Source: Cheiracanthium punctorium (lineage: Eukaryota; Arthropoda; Arachnida; Araneae; Cheiracanthiidae). From it: a DNA stretch of 64,000 nucleotides. The notes beneath the pieces were generated by a model. That model was not told the origin of the DNA. It did not search any database and saw nothing but the letters and a program-made list of their open reading frames with translations. Made by a program: the position numbers and the translations under genes. Shown here one piece after another: positions 22,321-33,559 of this stretch. The stretch spans positions 62,001 to 126,000 of the forward strand of contig JAWZYV010019958.1 in the NCBI GenBank assembly GCA_038373885.1. Reading direction: 5' to 3'. How positions within the stretch are numbered: the stretch's first letter is position 1; every line of letters begins with the position of its first letter.

Positions 22321-23133
22321 TACTTTCCGGACATGTACCATGTAAGGAAAGTATTGTAATCATGAAAAAATTCGAATTCGAGATTTTGGTGTATTGACAC
22401 GTTTTGAGGTCTTCTGAATTGATTTATGCTATTTTTACGAGATGTATGTGTGTATGTGTGTGTGTGTGTGTATGTGTGTATGTGAGTGAACACGATAGCT
22501 CCTGAACGGGGCATTCGATTGTGCTCAAATTGGGTATATATGTTATAAACTACCGTGGCAAGACCGGTATTGATTTTGGTGTGTATAGGACTTATAGTTT
22601 TTCTACAGGGCTACGACAAAGATTTCTTTTACATTATGGTCTATGGGGGAAAATTCTTGAAAGTACGCTAGCGTTTAAACGGTACATTCGATTGAGCTCA
22701 AATTGGGTATACATGTTATAAACCACCATCATAAGACCGATATTGATTTTGGTGTATCTAGGACTTATAGTTTTTCTACAGGGCTACGACAAAGATTTCT
22801 TTTACATTATGGCCTATGGGGGAAAATTCTTGAAAGTACGCTAGAGTTTAAACGGTACTTTCGATTGAGCTCAAATTGAGTATACATGTTATAAATCACC
22901 ATCATAAGACCGATATTGAATTTGATGTATATAGGACTTATAGTTTTTCTACAGGGCTACGACAAAGATTTCTGTTACATTATGGCCTATGGGGAGACAT
23001 TCTTGAAAGTGCGCTAGCGTTTAAACAGTGCATTCGATTGAGCTTCAATTTGGTATATATGTTTGAATTATTCATCAATTAAAATTTATTTTAATTCTTG
23101 GTCATGATCTTAATCGTAAGTGTTCGGAAAGTC
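22321..23133 (+). mobile_element. Composite element: TIR, (TG)n tract, three 173-bp units, TIR
   Basis: Starts ACTTTCCGGACATGTACCAT and ends AAGTGTTCGGAAAGT. After a TG/TATG microsatellite (22441-22486), the word GCTCAAATTGGGTA opens units at 22523, 22696 and 22869, with GCTTCAATTTGGTA at 23042, an exact 173-bp spacing. Same design as 12058-12703, in the opposite orientation and with one more unit. Homology extends past the right terminus (TCGAGTGGAGTCACTCCAG). Confidence 0.8.
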
Positions 23134-23984
23134 GAGTGGAGTCACTCCAGATTTTTTCAAGAAACAAAAGCGAAGAATGAACTTTTTTCAAGGTACGGAG
23201 AAGTTTTGTAGATGCTCCAACTTTATAGTTAGAAATTATTTACGAAATTTGGTAATGCAGCTATTTCATTGGGAAGGTCGCCCCTTCTTTTGTATAATTG
23301 GGCTTGAAAATGTTGAAATCCAAAAAGCTTATTGAAAACATTCAACGCTAACATACACGTGGGATACCCATGATACTCAGTGTATTCGAATCAGTCGTTG
23401 AAAATTATTTACATTGGACAAAAAAGAAGAGGAAATGGCAACTGGTACCTATTACATCGGAAAATTTTCCTGTATAACCCCTTATTATTGGGGTATATTA
23501 ATATGAAGGATGCAGTTTTGTGAAACTTATTGGCAAAATAATGTGAATATCTTCGCTCTATATATCAGAAAAATTATCAGTTCTCAATACTGAACCAATA
23601 AGGCTTTGAATCCTTGGATATACACAATACATTCCCAGTATTTGGCGGATTATTGGTCTTTTATGAAAATTTTGAAAAGAAAACATCATTCGAATTTTGG
23701 AGCAATACTGCGATCCAGTATTGTTATGTAACTAGAATGTATAGTGTACACATAAGTGTGTGAGGGGGTATGTGTAAAGAGTATTTAAGCACTCTGACCC
23801 CAAATGTCGAAAACTTTTATTTTATTCGAAAAAGTTCGAATTATTCGATATTTAGAGAAAATTTTAAGAAAATTAATTAAAATTAAAAGAAAATTTTAAG
23901 CGAAATTGAGAAGAAAAATCTTCTAGAACGTAGAACCCCGGAAAATATGTTATACTTTGTTATCTAGAATTAAACATAATAGAA
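23134..23984. other. Spacer
   Basis: No gene seen. The 71-codon frame 23120-23335 overlaps the edge of the preceding element and has no recognisable domain. Confidence 0.45.
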
Positions 23985-24065
23985 AGAGGCAATCTCCTTA
24001 AAAAGTCCTCCACCCAAGGGATGCCTCTTTTGGCAGATAGCCTTCGTGTATAGCTTTCTCTTTAC
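23985..24065 (+). repeat. SINE body fragment, copy 2
   Basis: CTCCTTAAAAAGTCCTCCAC, CCAAGGGATGCC and GGCAGATAGCC match the 3' body of the SINE family. The tRNA-like head is missing. Confidence 0.5.
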
Positions 24066-25222
24066 CACGAAACCAGAGGAAAAAAAAGCTATAAAGATTT
24101 GCCGTAATCCTGAAATGGAACAGAAGATATGTAGTAGAAAATAAATTTTAATTAAAAATTGTACGATTCACAGTTTTAGAAGAAAAAAAAAAAGTAAGAT
24201 GAATCTTTAGTTTTGTTTATTATGCTTACATTTTTCAGACAGCTTCTTGATTTGAAGTAAATATTTGAATTCATTTTTTGCCTAGAATCTGTAGTAAAGA
24301 CTAATTTTTCTAAAATTCTAAGAAAATCGATAGCAAGTAAACAAATAATATCCCCCTACACCGACCGTGGACAGTAGGACAAAAACTACTAACATTTAGC
24401 AAAAATACAATAGAGAGAAAACAGAATGCAGAAATATGTGTACAAAAAACAGAAATAAGATTTTGACGCATACAGCCTGTATTTTTTCCGCCAATTTTTT
24501 TCTTTGGCATCCTAGAGATTATCCCAGCATCCTCTTTTATTTTTCTGTCAGTATCCTAGAGCTAAAAAAAAAAGCTCTAGGATGCTATTTCGCTTACTCC
24601 CAGATTTTTGTCTACCCATTTTTGTCTATGTGATCCTGTCGGCAGGTTTTGCAGATGTTAACTTTTCAAATGTGTTTGCCATATAACGTGGAGGGCGGGA
24701 GGCGTTCATAAAATGTTGAAAGTCGCACAAGGTTTGCAATATTTGATAATGGATCGCTAAGGTTGGTGCCAAAACGCGACAATTTATAATAAAGGGGTAG
24801 TATAGTTAGAAAATGCTTGGCGAAGATTGTAAAAGAGTTTCAGTAGGCGATTTTAATATAGATTTCAATTCCGAAAAAGTGTTTTATGGAACAGCGAAGA
24901 CAAATAAGGTAACACTGATAGATTATGATACACTTTCCAAAGGGTATTTATTTAGATGAAGTATAGTTTGTCTAAGCCTGGCGAAAATAGTTAAACAGTT
25001 TTGGTAGGCAATTTTAATATAGATTTCAATTCCAAAGAAGTGTTTTATGGAACAAGGAAGGAAAACACGGCACACTCATGGATTAGGATGCCCATTCTAA
25101 ACAGTATTTAAAATGGTAGAGGGTAGTTGGAGTATGCTTGGCGAAGGATGTAAAACAAATTTTAGTAGGCGATTTTAAGATAGATTTCGATTCCAAAGAT
25201 GTGTTTTATGGTACAAAAAAGA

Positions 25223-25596
25223 GTTGATTCCTATTTTAACACCCTCACTCTCGCCAACCTAAAAAATCGCCGCACTTTGGCGGGCTTTGCAGTCATCGGT
25301 CTCTAGGAGTTATGCACAAGTTTCAACGCTCCCAAATGAACGAGATGAAAACTAAAGTGAACAAATGAGCGATAAACGCACCCTTTCAGAAATATGAAGA
25401 CATTAATTATAAAACTACATTAATTAGCAACCCAAAATAAATAAATAACGGAATACTGCACTTACTTTTTGTTCCAAATCGCCATTTTAGTTCTAAATTA
25501 CGGTTGCCACATAAATGCAAATAATCGTCATGGGAACTGCATATGTTTAATGATCGCCACCTTGGCGAGAGTCGGGGCGTTAAAGTAGGAATCAAC
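25223..25596 (+). mobile_element. MITE with about 35-bp TIRs, nested in repeat R2
   Basis: GTTGATTCCTATTTTAACAC at the left end is inverted at the right (GCGTTAAAGTAGGAATCAAC), and the match continues through CTCTCGCCAA for about 35 bp. It splits two units of the surrounding array. The target duplication is masked by A-rich flanks. Short frames here (25407-25742 minus, 25543-25800 plus) straddle element and host and are not genes. Confidence 0.7.
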
Positions 25597-25778
25597 CCGA
25601 AAAAGACAAACACGGCACACTCATGGATTTTAGGATGCACATTCGAAACATTATTTAAAACGGTGAAATATAGTTGGAATATACTTGGCGAAGATTGTAA
25701 AATAGTTTTATTAGGCGACTTTAGGATAGATTTCGATTCCAAAGATGGTTTTTATGGAGCAAGGACGAAAAATATGGG

Positions 25779-26534
25779 CCAGGGCCCGATTAACCTCTGA
25801 AGTGAGGGGAAGCTCAGTCTCATTTCGGGCCCCCCCATCCCCTTTTTGTTTGGGAAAATTAAAGTTTTAATGATTTTATTTCATAAAAATATTTTATTTA
25901 TAAAAAATAAATGTTATTGATTTAATTAGTTCTAATGATTTCTTTTGATAAAAACATTTTATTCATTAATTTGAAATTTTCCTTTCATAAAAATATTTTA
26001 TTCATTAATCTTCATAATAGTGTAACGGGATTTTACAGTATTTTTGAAATTACTTTAATACAAATAACTAAAAACATTACCTTACTGGAACATTAAACTT
26101 TATTAATTGAGTCCTATTTTTCATTAGACATGGCTTTTTTCAGGAATTCGTTGTTTGTTTTCATGACATCATAAAAATCACAACACAGAAGTTGAGAATT
26201 AATTTTGACATTTAGAAGATATTTAACATTACATATTAAAAGTTTACCCCTCTCTGCTGCCCAAATATTCCCCATAATAGAAAAAAACTCTCAACTGCAG
26301 CAGGTGTCCCAGGCAATGACATCGCAAACAACTAATTTATAAATGTTGCGATATGAAGTATCAAGACCTGAAAAGCACAACTTCTCTTCATTAAAAATGT
26401 GTACAATAACTTAAAAGATCATTTAAAAACAAAATTTTGAATTGTTATAGCAGTTTTTCAGTCATTTTCAGGCCCCCCTTCAAATTGTGAGGGGAAGCTC
26501 AAGCTTCCCGAGCCTTTTCAGTAATCAGGCCCTG
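25779..26534 (+). mobile_element. hAT-like element nested in repeat R2
   Basis: CAGGGCCCGATTAACC at the left and AATCAGGCCCTG at the right. Flanks AATATGGG (25771-25778) and AATATGGC (26535-26542) form an 8-bp duplication with one mismatch. GAGGGGAAGCTCA occurs in opposite subterminal contexts. No transposase motif in the AT-rich interior. Confidence 0.75.
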
Positions 26535-26690
26535 AATATGGCACATTCATGAATAATAAGACACTTTCCAACTTAATGGAATAGGGAAGAAAAATAGGAC
26601 GACGCATAAATTATGATACGCTTTTAATATCACTGTAGTGCGTATGTAAAATCTGAAAGTGTTTCAGATTTTCTTACTTTTGTTGTTGTT

Positions 26691-27239
26691 GTTGTTTGGA
26701 GAACAACATGAGGGGGTGTTAGATATTTAGTTCGAATTAACTGAAGTGATAATAAAACTTTAGTTCGAATTAATGAGATATTGTTAACGGTAATTCCAAT
26801 AGAAATTTTTAGAAACTTTTTGGATTAGATCGAAGTAACTATCGTCCTCTTTAATTTTTTTTTTGGAAGTGTGTGTGTGTGTGGGGGGGGGGAGGGAGCG
26901 AGGAAATTATATAAAATTGCTAGCTTTCCCTGTCTCGACCTTTTTTCTTTATCTACGTGATATTTTATGATCAAAATAAAGATTGGTGCGATCATCTATA
27001 CCGTTTCAATATCCTCGTACGGTTATGCAGTAATATCGTTGGTAAAAAGTGTGTATTCAAGATCTTTTATTTATATATATGTATCATCATTAGCATTCTG
27101 AATTATAAAAATTTAAGTACTTTGACTAGTTCAAACCACTTATCAATATGAAAATGTGTTCATTTTCCGTCAAAGTCAACTTATCTGCCGTGAAAATGAC
27201 AATTTTGTAAGAATCACTTTCAATACCAAAAATAATTAA

Positions 27240-27274
<35 letters not shown>

Positions 27275-27568
27275 AACCAAGCAGGAACATTTCTCTCTCT
27301 CACACACACACACCCCGGATGATCACACTTCAGTGTTATTGCACAAATTACAAAAGAACGCACTTTATTGCTCTCTTGCAATAAGCGTTTATATTCAAAA
27401 TCATGTAGGGACCATCTTTGCTAATATTAAGATATTTCTAGAACGTTTTGAATTCTTCAATTTATGTCACTGTTAAGGGTCTAAAATTTTCGTAATTGTT
27501 TAAATAATTTCAATTCTGTTTACGTAATCATTCCACTTAAAGTGCTTTTTTTTTTTAAATTTTTGCAG
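26691..27568. other. Spacer with simple repeats, ending in a pyrimidine tract
   Basis: Contains a GT/G-run tract at 26869-26893, an A-run at 27243-27271 and a CA/CT tract at 27292-27312. Ends in CTTTTTTTTTTAAATTTTTGCAG, a plausible 3' splice site. The 64-codon frame at 26957-27151 is unsupported. Confidence 0.55.
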
Positions 27569-27668
27569 GATCTGTGATGTAGGCTACAACAGTTACTGTG
27601 CAGCTGGTGCCCCTTGCAAATCGGCAGGAAAAGCTTCCAATAACCCTGCATTGAAACAATGGAGCTAG
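27569..27668 (+). CDS. Candidate terminal coding exon, small Cys-containing tail (unrecognised)
   Basis: Immediately after the acceptor TTTTTGCAG, one frame is open for 32 codons to TAG at 27666: ICDVGYNSYCAAGAPCKSAG followed by 12 residues. The exon would receive two bases of a split codon from an upstream exon. Base composition and the choice of codons (GGC TAC AAC AGT TAC TGT GCA GCT GGT GCC) stand out from the AT-rich surroundings, and the other two frames close at once. A variant poly(A) signal ATTAAA lies at 27798. No upstream exon is identified and no family is recognised. Confidence 0.3.
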
Positions 27669-27803
27669 CTTTAGTGCAGTTTGCGAAAATTCCTAAGAAT
27701 TTCAACTCAGCACAGGAGTATGGTGGAATTATGGTAACTTCACATCCTTAAAATATCAAGAAGTGTGTTAGCATAAGAAAGTTTTGTATGATTTCGCATT
27801 AAA

Positions 27804-29229
27804 AGTATTTCGCACTCTTTTCGTCGATATTTTATACTCTTTCTGGTGATATTTGTTTTAGCGTAATAAGTATACTGGGTGTTTAAAAACTTTTTGATAA
27901 GTGAAGCAGTGGTGTAAACTATTGCCTTTTGCGGTATATTTCAGTTTAAAAAAAAAAATTTTCGATTGACAGGCAATCCCTTTTCATGCCACAAATTTTA
28001 TGAGCAGTCGTATATAAAAAAAAAAAAAATAGAAAAGAGTATTTATTTTTGGGGGGGGAGGATCCTACAGACAAAATAAGCCAGCAATGAAAAAAAATTA
28101 AGTTCCACCTTTAAAAAGTCATTTGAAAGAAAACAAAAAACACAAATTTTTTAAAAATATTTAAGATGTTGAAAATTCGAAAATTAAATTTTTTGGCCAA
28201 ATGACTGCTGTTCATAGAATCATGGGCACCCATATACGGGACAAGGGAGAGCTGAAACAACCAGTATGATCTAGTATACTGTCACAAACTTCAAAATCTG
28301 GTTGTCTGTGCTTTTATCTAAATTCATAACATTGAATTGTATGGCTTAAAATGTTTCACAGATATATGCAAAGAGACAGCGAAATATATATATATATTTC
28401 TAAAAATTCTACAGTTTATCACAGAAAAAAAAAAATTCACAAAATTTTCAATTCCAAAAGAAAGCATTTCGGACAGTGAGATAGATTTAAGTCAATTTTG
28501 AGATGTATTAATAATTGTCTTACTTGAAAATGAAAAAGTAAAGCGTAATTGCTAATTCTTAAGTAATTGTAATTTTCGTATAACTACTTTATACTTTTTA
28601 AACATCGCGTAATATTCTCTTTATTATCCTCCTTAATAGTAGTGCTATATGCTAATGAAATGTATGTATGCAATATATGTGCGTGTGCTGGTTCGCTATA
28701 GGCGGCTAGACCGTTTGTCGGACCTAGCCAGATTGGACACACTGGTTAAACAAGAGAAAGAAAAAGCTATTGTCATTTAAAAAAAAAAAAAAAATTCAAA
28801 CCGATTTGCAATTTTTTAGTTATTTTATGTTTTGTCCAGTTTTGGGCCATTTTTTGCGCAATTGCGAGTTAAATTTTCGTCCGAAAACTATATTTTTTAT
28901 AATGTCGGAAACTACAGACTTTTCTTTTTCAAAAAAGCTTTGTTCTAAAATCGCACTTAACTATGCAGATTTTTAAAGAATTTTTAAAAGAAAAATCACT
29001 TTTCAGCTAAATTTTCGCGATTTAAAATTGAAAGTGCCGCATCAAAATATCTAATAGTCAAAAATTCTCCATCTTTTTTACCAAAACATTTATTTCATCC
29101 TCTATATTTTTGCAAGGTTGAAAATTAAAAAAATTATGTAACCATGGTGGACAAAATGTGTTTCCTTTTGTATAAAATACCATTTTCAAATTCGTGACAT
29201 CTGAATTATCTTCAATTTTAGCGCTACGC
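27804..29229. other. AT-rich spacer
   Basis: No gene seen. A-runs near 28017 and 28782, G-run near 28052, TA microsatellite at 28387-28397. The 68-codon frame at 28770-28976 starts in an A-run and has no domain. Confidence 0.5.
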
Positions 29230-29640
29230 CGATGTTACGGCTTATGGAGAGAAATACTTAAAAGTGCCAGATAGTGCTGGGGGAGACTATAAAATGTTGA
29301 AAGTATCTGAAGTTTGCAATTTTTGATGATTTATTGCCAAGTTTGGTTCCAAAAAATAAGTCCTCAAAGCAGAATAAAGCTTGGCGATATCTTCCAAATT
29401 TGGCTAGAAACTGGCAAACGCTACGGTTTTTGATAAAGGTAGATTGTAAACAGTTTTAATCGGCTATTTTAATGCAAATTTGAATTCCAAAGAAGTGTTT
29501 TATGGAACAGGAAAGACAAATATGGCAGATTCATGAGTTATGATGCACATTCCAAAGAGTATTTATAAAGGTGAAGTATTGTTAGAATATCCTTGGTAAA
29601 ACATTTTTAGTAGGTGAATTTAATATAGATTATTTTATAA
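29230..29640 (+). repeat. Dispersed GDFxID-unit repeat, copy R3
   Basis: Begins with ATAAAATGTTGAAAGT and TTTGCAAT words shared with 24710-24745, then has two degraded units (GGCTATTTTAATGCAAATTT, TAGGTGAATTTAATATAGAT) with AAGTGTTTTATGGAACAGG. It ends without the terminal palindrome, so it is truncated. Confidence 0.55.
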
Positions 29641-29835
29641 ATATTTGTATATTTTTACAGTTTTGTGGAATATTCTGTCAGTATAAGGCTTTATATTAGA
29701 ATAGAATTAATGTTCTATGTGTGAAACTGTCCGAACTATAAATATGTGTGTGCGTAATACATAACGCAATAAATTTTTAAAAAAGTTTAGGTAAAGTAAT
29801 TATATATTAAGAAATATTTTTTATTTTTTTATTAG

Positions 29836-30008
29836 GTGACATTTGTAAGACTTCTACTGTTTTACAGAGCGATGTTAACTGCCTACGTGGACCCAAAACT
29901 CATTGTTCAAGTGAGAAAGTGCATTTCATCAAGTCTTCACTGTTATGTAACAGGTTTGCTTCTCGTCAATACAAGAGCAATTTAAAAAGTTGTTTTGGAG
30001 AACTATGA
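29836..30008 (+). CDS. Candidate exon with two long overlapping open frames (unrecognised)
   Basis: Follows ATTTTTTTATTAG, a plausible 3' splice site. From 29838 one frame is open for 56 codons to TGA at 30006 (DICKTSTVLQSDVNCLRGPK then THCSSEK...), with five cysteines. From 29836 a second frame is open for 49 codons to TAA at 29983 (VTFVRLLLFYRAMLTAYVDP...). A second acceptor, GTTTTACAG, sits at 29860-29868, and a donor-like CAA|GTGAGA near 29911. Two simultaneous long frames are unusual in DNA this AT-rich. No family recognised and no start codon context supports a stand-alone gene. Confidence 0.25.
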
Positions 30009-30970
30009 AAATCCAGTGACTTAGACCCCTCTAGGTTGCTTAAAAGACAATAAGTTTTAATACCAGTTTTACTTCCATATGATATGAACACACTATAATT
30101 ATTAAATACACTTAAATATTTTCAAATATCATTCAAAGGGAAAGAGGTTTTTACTTGAAACAAAGGATTTAGTATCGTCGCACTTTTTAAAAAATTTAAA
30201 TGTAGTACTTGCTTTTAAAAATTGTTCAAATGGTTACTTTTATGGTAAATTACTAAATTTATGTTTTTTTTTTTTTTTCAATTTTTTGTAAGTATCAGTC
30301 GTATAATTTTGCAGTGGCTTTCTCTCACTATTATTGTTTTGTTATGAAAACAATAGATTTGTTTACAAATTTCTAAAAGTTTCTAAAAGTGTTAATTTCT
30401 AAAAGTGTTAATAAAAAATGAAACTACTGTTTCATTTTTTATTTCTAACGTGCTATGAAATTTTTAATTTGTGTATTGACCGGGAATTGTACAAAATATA
30501 CCCAAGCATTGAAAGAAAGTCACGTGAAGAAAACAGATAATGACATTATACATTTACATATCAAATCCATACTACATAGTATTGAACTCTGTATTTAAAA
30601 AGCTTTCCTATTTATAATTTAAACATTTATTTCCTCGACTTTTTTTTTTTTTAAGCTTAGAACACTTTCCGTAACTTTTCGAATCAAGATGCTTAAATAC
30701 GTCAAATCTGTTAATTCTTTGTTAAAATACATCAAGATTGATTTTTTTTAATTAAAGAAATATGTGTACCAACCAGAGGAAATGTAAGTGTAAAGTATTA
30801 TTTACACACAATGATAAAAATCTGTGAATTAAACTGTATTTCCAGAAATAAAGGTATTAAGAAAAAAGTTTGCTTTTTATTATTTGTATGCAGCTTATAT
30901 CGCACTATTAACTGTCAGAGATGTCTTAAGAATCGCGTATAATAAATAATAAACTACAGAATAAGGTTCT
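30009..30970. other. AT-rich spacer
   Basis: Nothing coding. TTTCTAAAAGT is repeated three times at 30371-30405, followed by a small hairpin with arms AAAAAATGAAAC / GTTTCATTTTTT (30414-30441). Confidence 0.55.
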
Positions 30971-30974
30971 ATGT

Positions 30975-31200
30975 TTAAGCAGGGGCCGATTTGCAGAGAT
31001 GGGGGCCCAGGTCAAAAGCTTCACAAGAGGCCTCTCTTACGAAAACTTTTTTACACCTTACAAATCAACTTTCATAACCAACGCTACAAAGAAGGATGTT
31101 ATAGCAGCATAAAAATGATTATTCAATCAAGATGCAAAAAGAAATGCGATGATAATAACATTACTTAGGGTAATAAATATTTCAATTATATTATTTAATT
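30975..31200 (+). repeat. Dispersed repeat, family X copy 1
   Basis: CTACAAAGAAGGATGTTATA, GCATAAAAATG and ATTCAATCAAGATG match the reverse complement of 60840-60915. The left side AGGGGCCGATTTGCAGAGA resembles a hAT-type terminus, but no matching right end was found. The 65-codon frame here is repeat-derived. Confidence 0.55.
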
Positions 31201-31215
31201 TTCAATCGTTCATTT

Positions 31216-31889
31216 TAAGGATGCACCGAATACCATAATTTGCCGAATAACGAATACCGAATACTTGGTTAAAATTTATTAAACTGTTATTAAACTTTGT
31301 ACATCGATTAATTTAATTTCTTTTTAAACAGTATTTAATATTTCATATGGTGTTAAACTTCAGAAATTAAAGTACTGCAAAATTTAATATCCAAGTGTTT
31401 CTTTTATACATTATTAATCACCTTTGTAAATATTTGTGAAATTCTTTTAAACCTGCATATTTCATTAAAAATTAATCAGTTGACTTTAACATTCACGGAC
31501 ATTTAATAATGAGGTTCTTTCTTTCTGGTTACTGTTTCATATTTAAATGAGTTAGTGATAGTAAGGTTAATGTAATAGTGTCATAAAATTTAAGAAAATT
31601 GCAAGGCAACAATATTTAAATTCAACATCTGAGTGTTTTCTCTTGCATTAAAATTATTTTGAATGTGATATCAGTAAGTAACGATTTGAATTAATTTTTT
31701 ACTATGGTGTACTATACTATAACTTTATTCATGGTATAAAAAAAAGTGTTTGTTTACCAATTGTTGAATATTAAAATTTGTTTACTATTCGGTTGTCGAA
31801 TATTAAAGTATTCGGCCGAACCGAATATTCGGTTTGTTTGCCGAATAGGCAGTATACCGAATACCAACCGAATATTCGGTGCATCTCTA
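31216..31889 (+). mobile_element. hAT MITE with GGATGCACCGAATA-type ends and perfect 8-bp duplication
   Basis: Left TAAGGATGCACCGAATACC and inverted right AATATTCGGTGCATCTCTA. GTTCATTT is exactly duplicated at 31208-31215 and 31890-31897. CCGAATA/TATTCGG words recur near both ends. 8-bp duplications are diagnostic for hAT. The interior is AT-rich without transposase. Confidence 0.85.
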
Positions 31890-31964
31890 GTTCATTTGAT
31901 TTCGTATTTTTCGGGTAAAATGTTCCACAATACTTTTGTATTTGTTTTCCTTATGTTTATACTA

Positions 31965-33555
31965 GCTGAAGTACCCGTCGTTGACGGGTTAGTACTGAAT
32001 GCAAATTTCTAAAAGCAAGAATTTTCGTCAGCATTGTAGGAGTACACAGAATGGATGTAGTATGTTGCCAAAGTAAAGAAAGCGCAATTATAATTTTTAT
32101 GTATTGTTAAAATATTACAGGTTAGAGAGTAACTAAGTAATATCATTTCATTCGCTTTAGTCGTAATTATGGGATGCGCGAACGAATATTCACACATATT
32201 CAAATAATTTTCGCAAAATCTCAAAATCTAATCAACATTTTTGAAAAATTGGAAGCCTAGAATTTAAGTTGAGTGACAACCTATCATGTCACCCAATTTC
32301 GTTTAATTCCCTGCTGTCTTTATTTCATGATGCTGGAAGAAACATTTTAGCATTTTTAAACGATTTTCGCAAAATCTCAAAATGTAATCAAAATATTTTA
32401 AAAATTCAACACCTATAAATTAAGATTAGCAACTACCTATCATATCACCAAATTTCGTATTAGTCGTTATTACGCGATGCTTGAAAAAATATAACCGCAT
32501 TTTGGGAGAATTTTCACAAAATCTCAAAATCTAATAAAAAGTTTAAAAAATTGGACACCTATACCTTATGTTGAACAACCTATCATGTGACCAAATTTCA
32601 TATCATTCGCATTAGTCGTTATGACGTAATGTGTGAACAAAAATTCACTCAGTTTGAAACGATTTTCGCAAAATCCCAAAATCTGATCGGTTTTTTTTTA
32701 GATGCTTATAGTTTAAGGTGATCACCTATCATTTCACCAAATACCATTTTTTCACCTTTGCAGTTATTACGTGATGTGCGAACACAATACGCAGTGTGAA
32801 ACAATTTTCGCAAAATCTCAAAATCTAATCAAGATTTTTTTTTAAATTCGACGCCTATGTTTTAAGTTGAGTGACCACCTATCATGACACCTAATTTCAT
32901 ATCATTCGCTTCAGTCGTTTTTACGTGATGCTTGAACACAAATTTACGCAGTTTGAAAGGATTTTCGCAAAATCTCAAAATACAATATAGATTTTTTAAA
33001 AATTCGACGCCTATGTTTTAAGTTGAGTGACCACCTATCATGACACCCAATTTCATATCACTCGCTTCAGTCGTTTTTACGTGATGCTTGAATACAAATT
33101 TACGCAGCTTGAAAGGATTTTCGCAAAATCTCAATATACAATCAAGATTTTTTAAAAATTCGACGCCTATGTTTTAAGTTGAGTGTCCACCTATCATGAC
33201 ACCCAATTTCATATCATTCGCTTCAGTCGTTTTTACGTGATGCTTGAACACAAATTTACGCAGTTTGAAACGATTTTCGCAAAATCTGAAAATACAATCA
33301 AGATTTCTTTAAAATTCGACGCCTATGTTTTAAGTTGAGTGACCACCTATCATGACACCCAATTTCATATCATTCGCTTCAGCCGTTTTTACGTGATGCT
33401 TAAACAAAAAAAGCGTCACGGACAGAATGACAGACAGACAAACTTTTTTTTGAGGGTCGCATCGGATTCCCGGGTGCTTGAAACGGATAGAAATTGCAAA
33501 ATTTTTGAATTCCAAGAAATGTAGAGACAAAAGTCTAATTTTATTTATATAGATA
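31965..33555 (+). mobile_element. Unclassified element with CCCGTCGTTGACGGG hairpin and tandem core
   Basis: Opens with ACTAGCTGAAGTACCCG and the hairpin CCCGTCGTTGACGGG, contains a 156-bp tandem array, and closes with GACAGACAGACAAAC, GGGTCGCATCGG and a TTTATTTATATAGATA tail. A G/C hairpin at one end and a GACAGACA plus TATATAGAT tail at the other recur in dispersed invertebrate retroelements, so a retro-type or Penelope-like origin is possible, but no reverse transcriptase is present. The border frame 31746-32012, which looks like a signal peptide, arises by chance. Confidence 0.5.
32250..33400 (+). repeat. Tandem array, about eight units of 155-156 bp
   Basis: Units contain GCCTATGTTTTAAGTTGAGT, CCTATCATGACACC, TTCATATCATTCGCTTCAGT and CGATTTTCGCAAAATCTCAA. 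CCTATCATG occurs at 32879, 33034, 33190 and 33346 (spacing 155, 156, 156), with older, more diverged units from about 32263 leftwards. Divergence increases from right to left, so the array probably grew near its right end. Confidence 0.9.
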
Positions 33556-33559
33556 TGAG

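Larger units (their letters stand above)
24640..26690 (+). repeat. Dispersed GDFxID-unit repeat, copy R2, with two nested insertions
   Basis: Units with the word GGCGATTTTAA/GGCAATTTTAA lie at 24846, 25007, 25168 and, after an insertion, 25714, a 161-bp period. One frame of a unit reads KIVLLGDFRIDFDSKDG, like the GDFN core of exonuclease-endonuclease-phosphatase (EEP) nucleases found in LINEs and Helentrons. The repeat ends with the palindrome arms AATCTGAAA / TTTCAGATT at 26652-26672. Interrupted by 25223-25596 and 25779-26534. Confidence 0.6.

Noticed and set aside
25407..25800. Overlapping 111- and 85-codon frames on opposite strands
   Set aside because: Both straddle MITE and repeat-unit borders. 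The only protein-like part is the GDFxID unit, treated as a repeat.
31746..32012. 88-codon frame whose end looks like a signal peptide (FVFVFLMFILAEV)
   Set aside because: It spans the end of a hAT MITE and the head of another repeat. The hydrophobic run comes from T-rich DNA.
32250..33400. CRISPR-like or centromeric satellite array
   Set aside because: Units are contiguous, only about eight, and lie inside a dispersed element.
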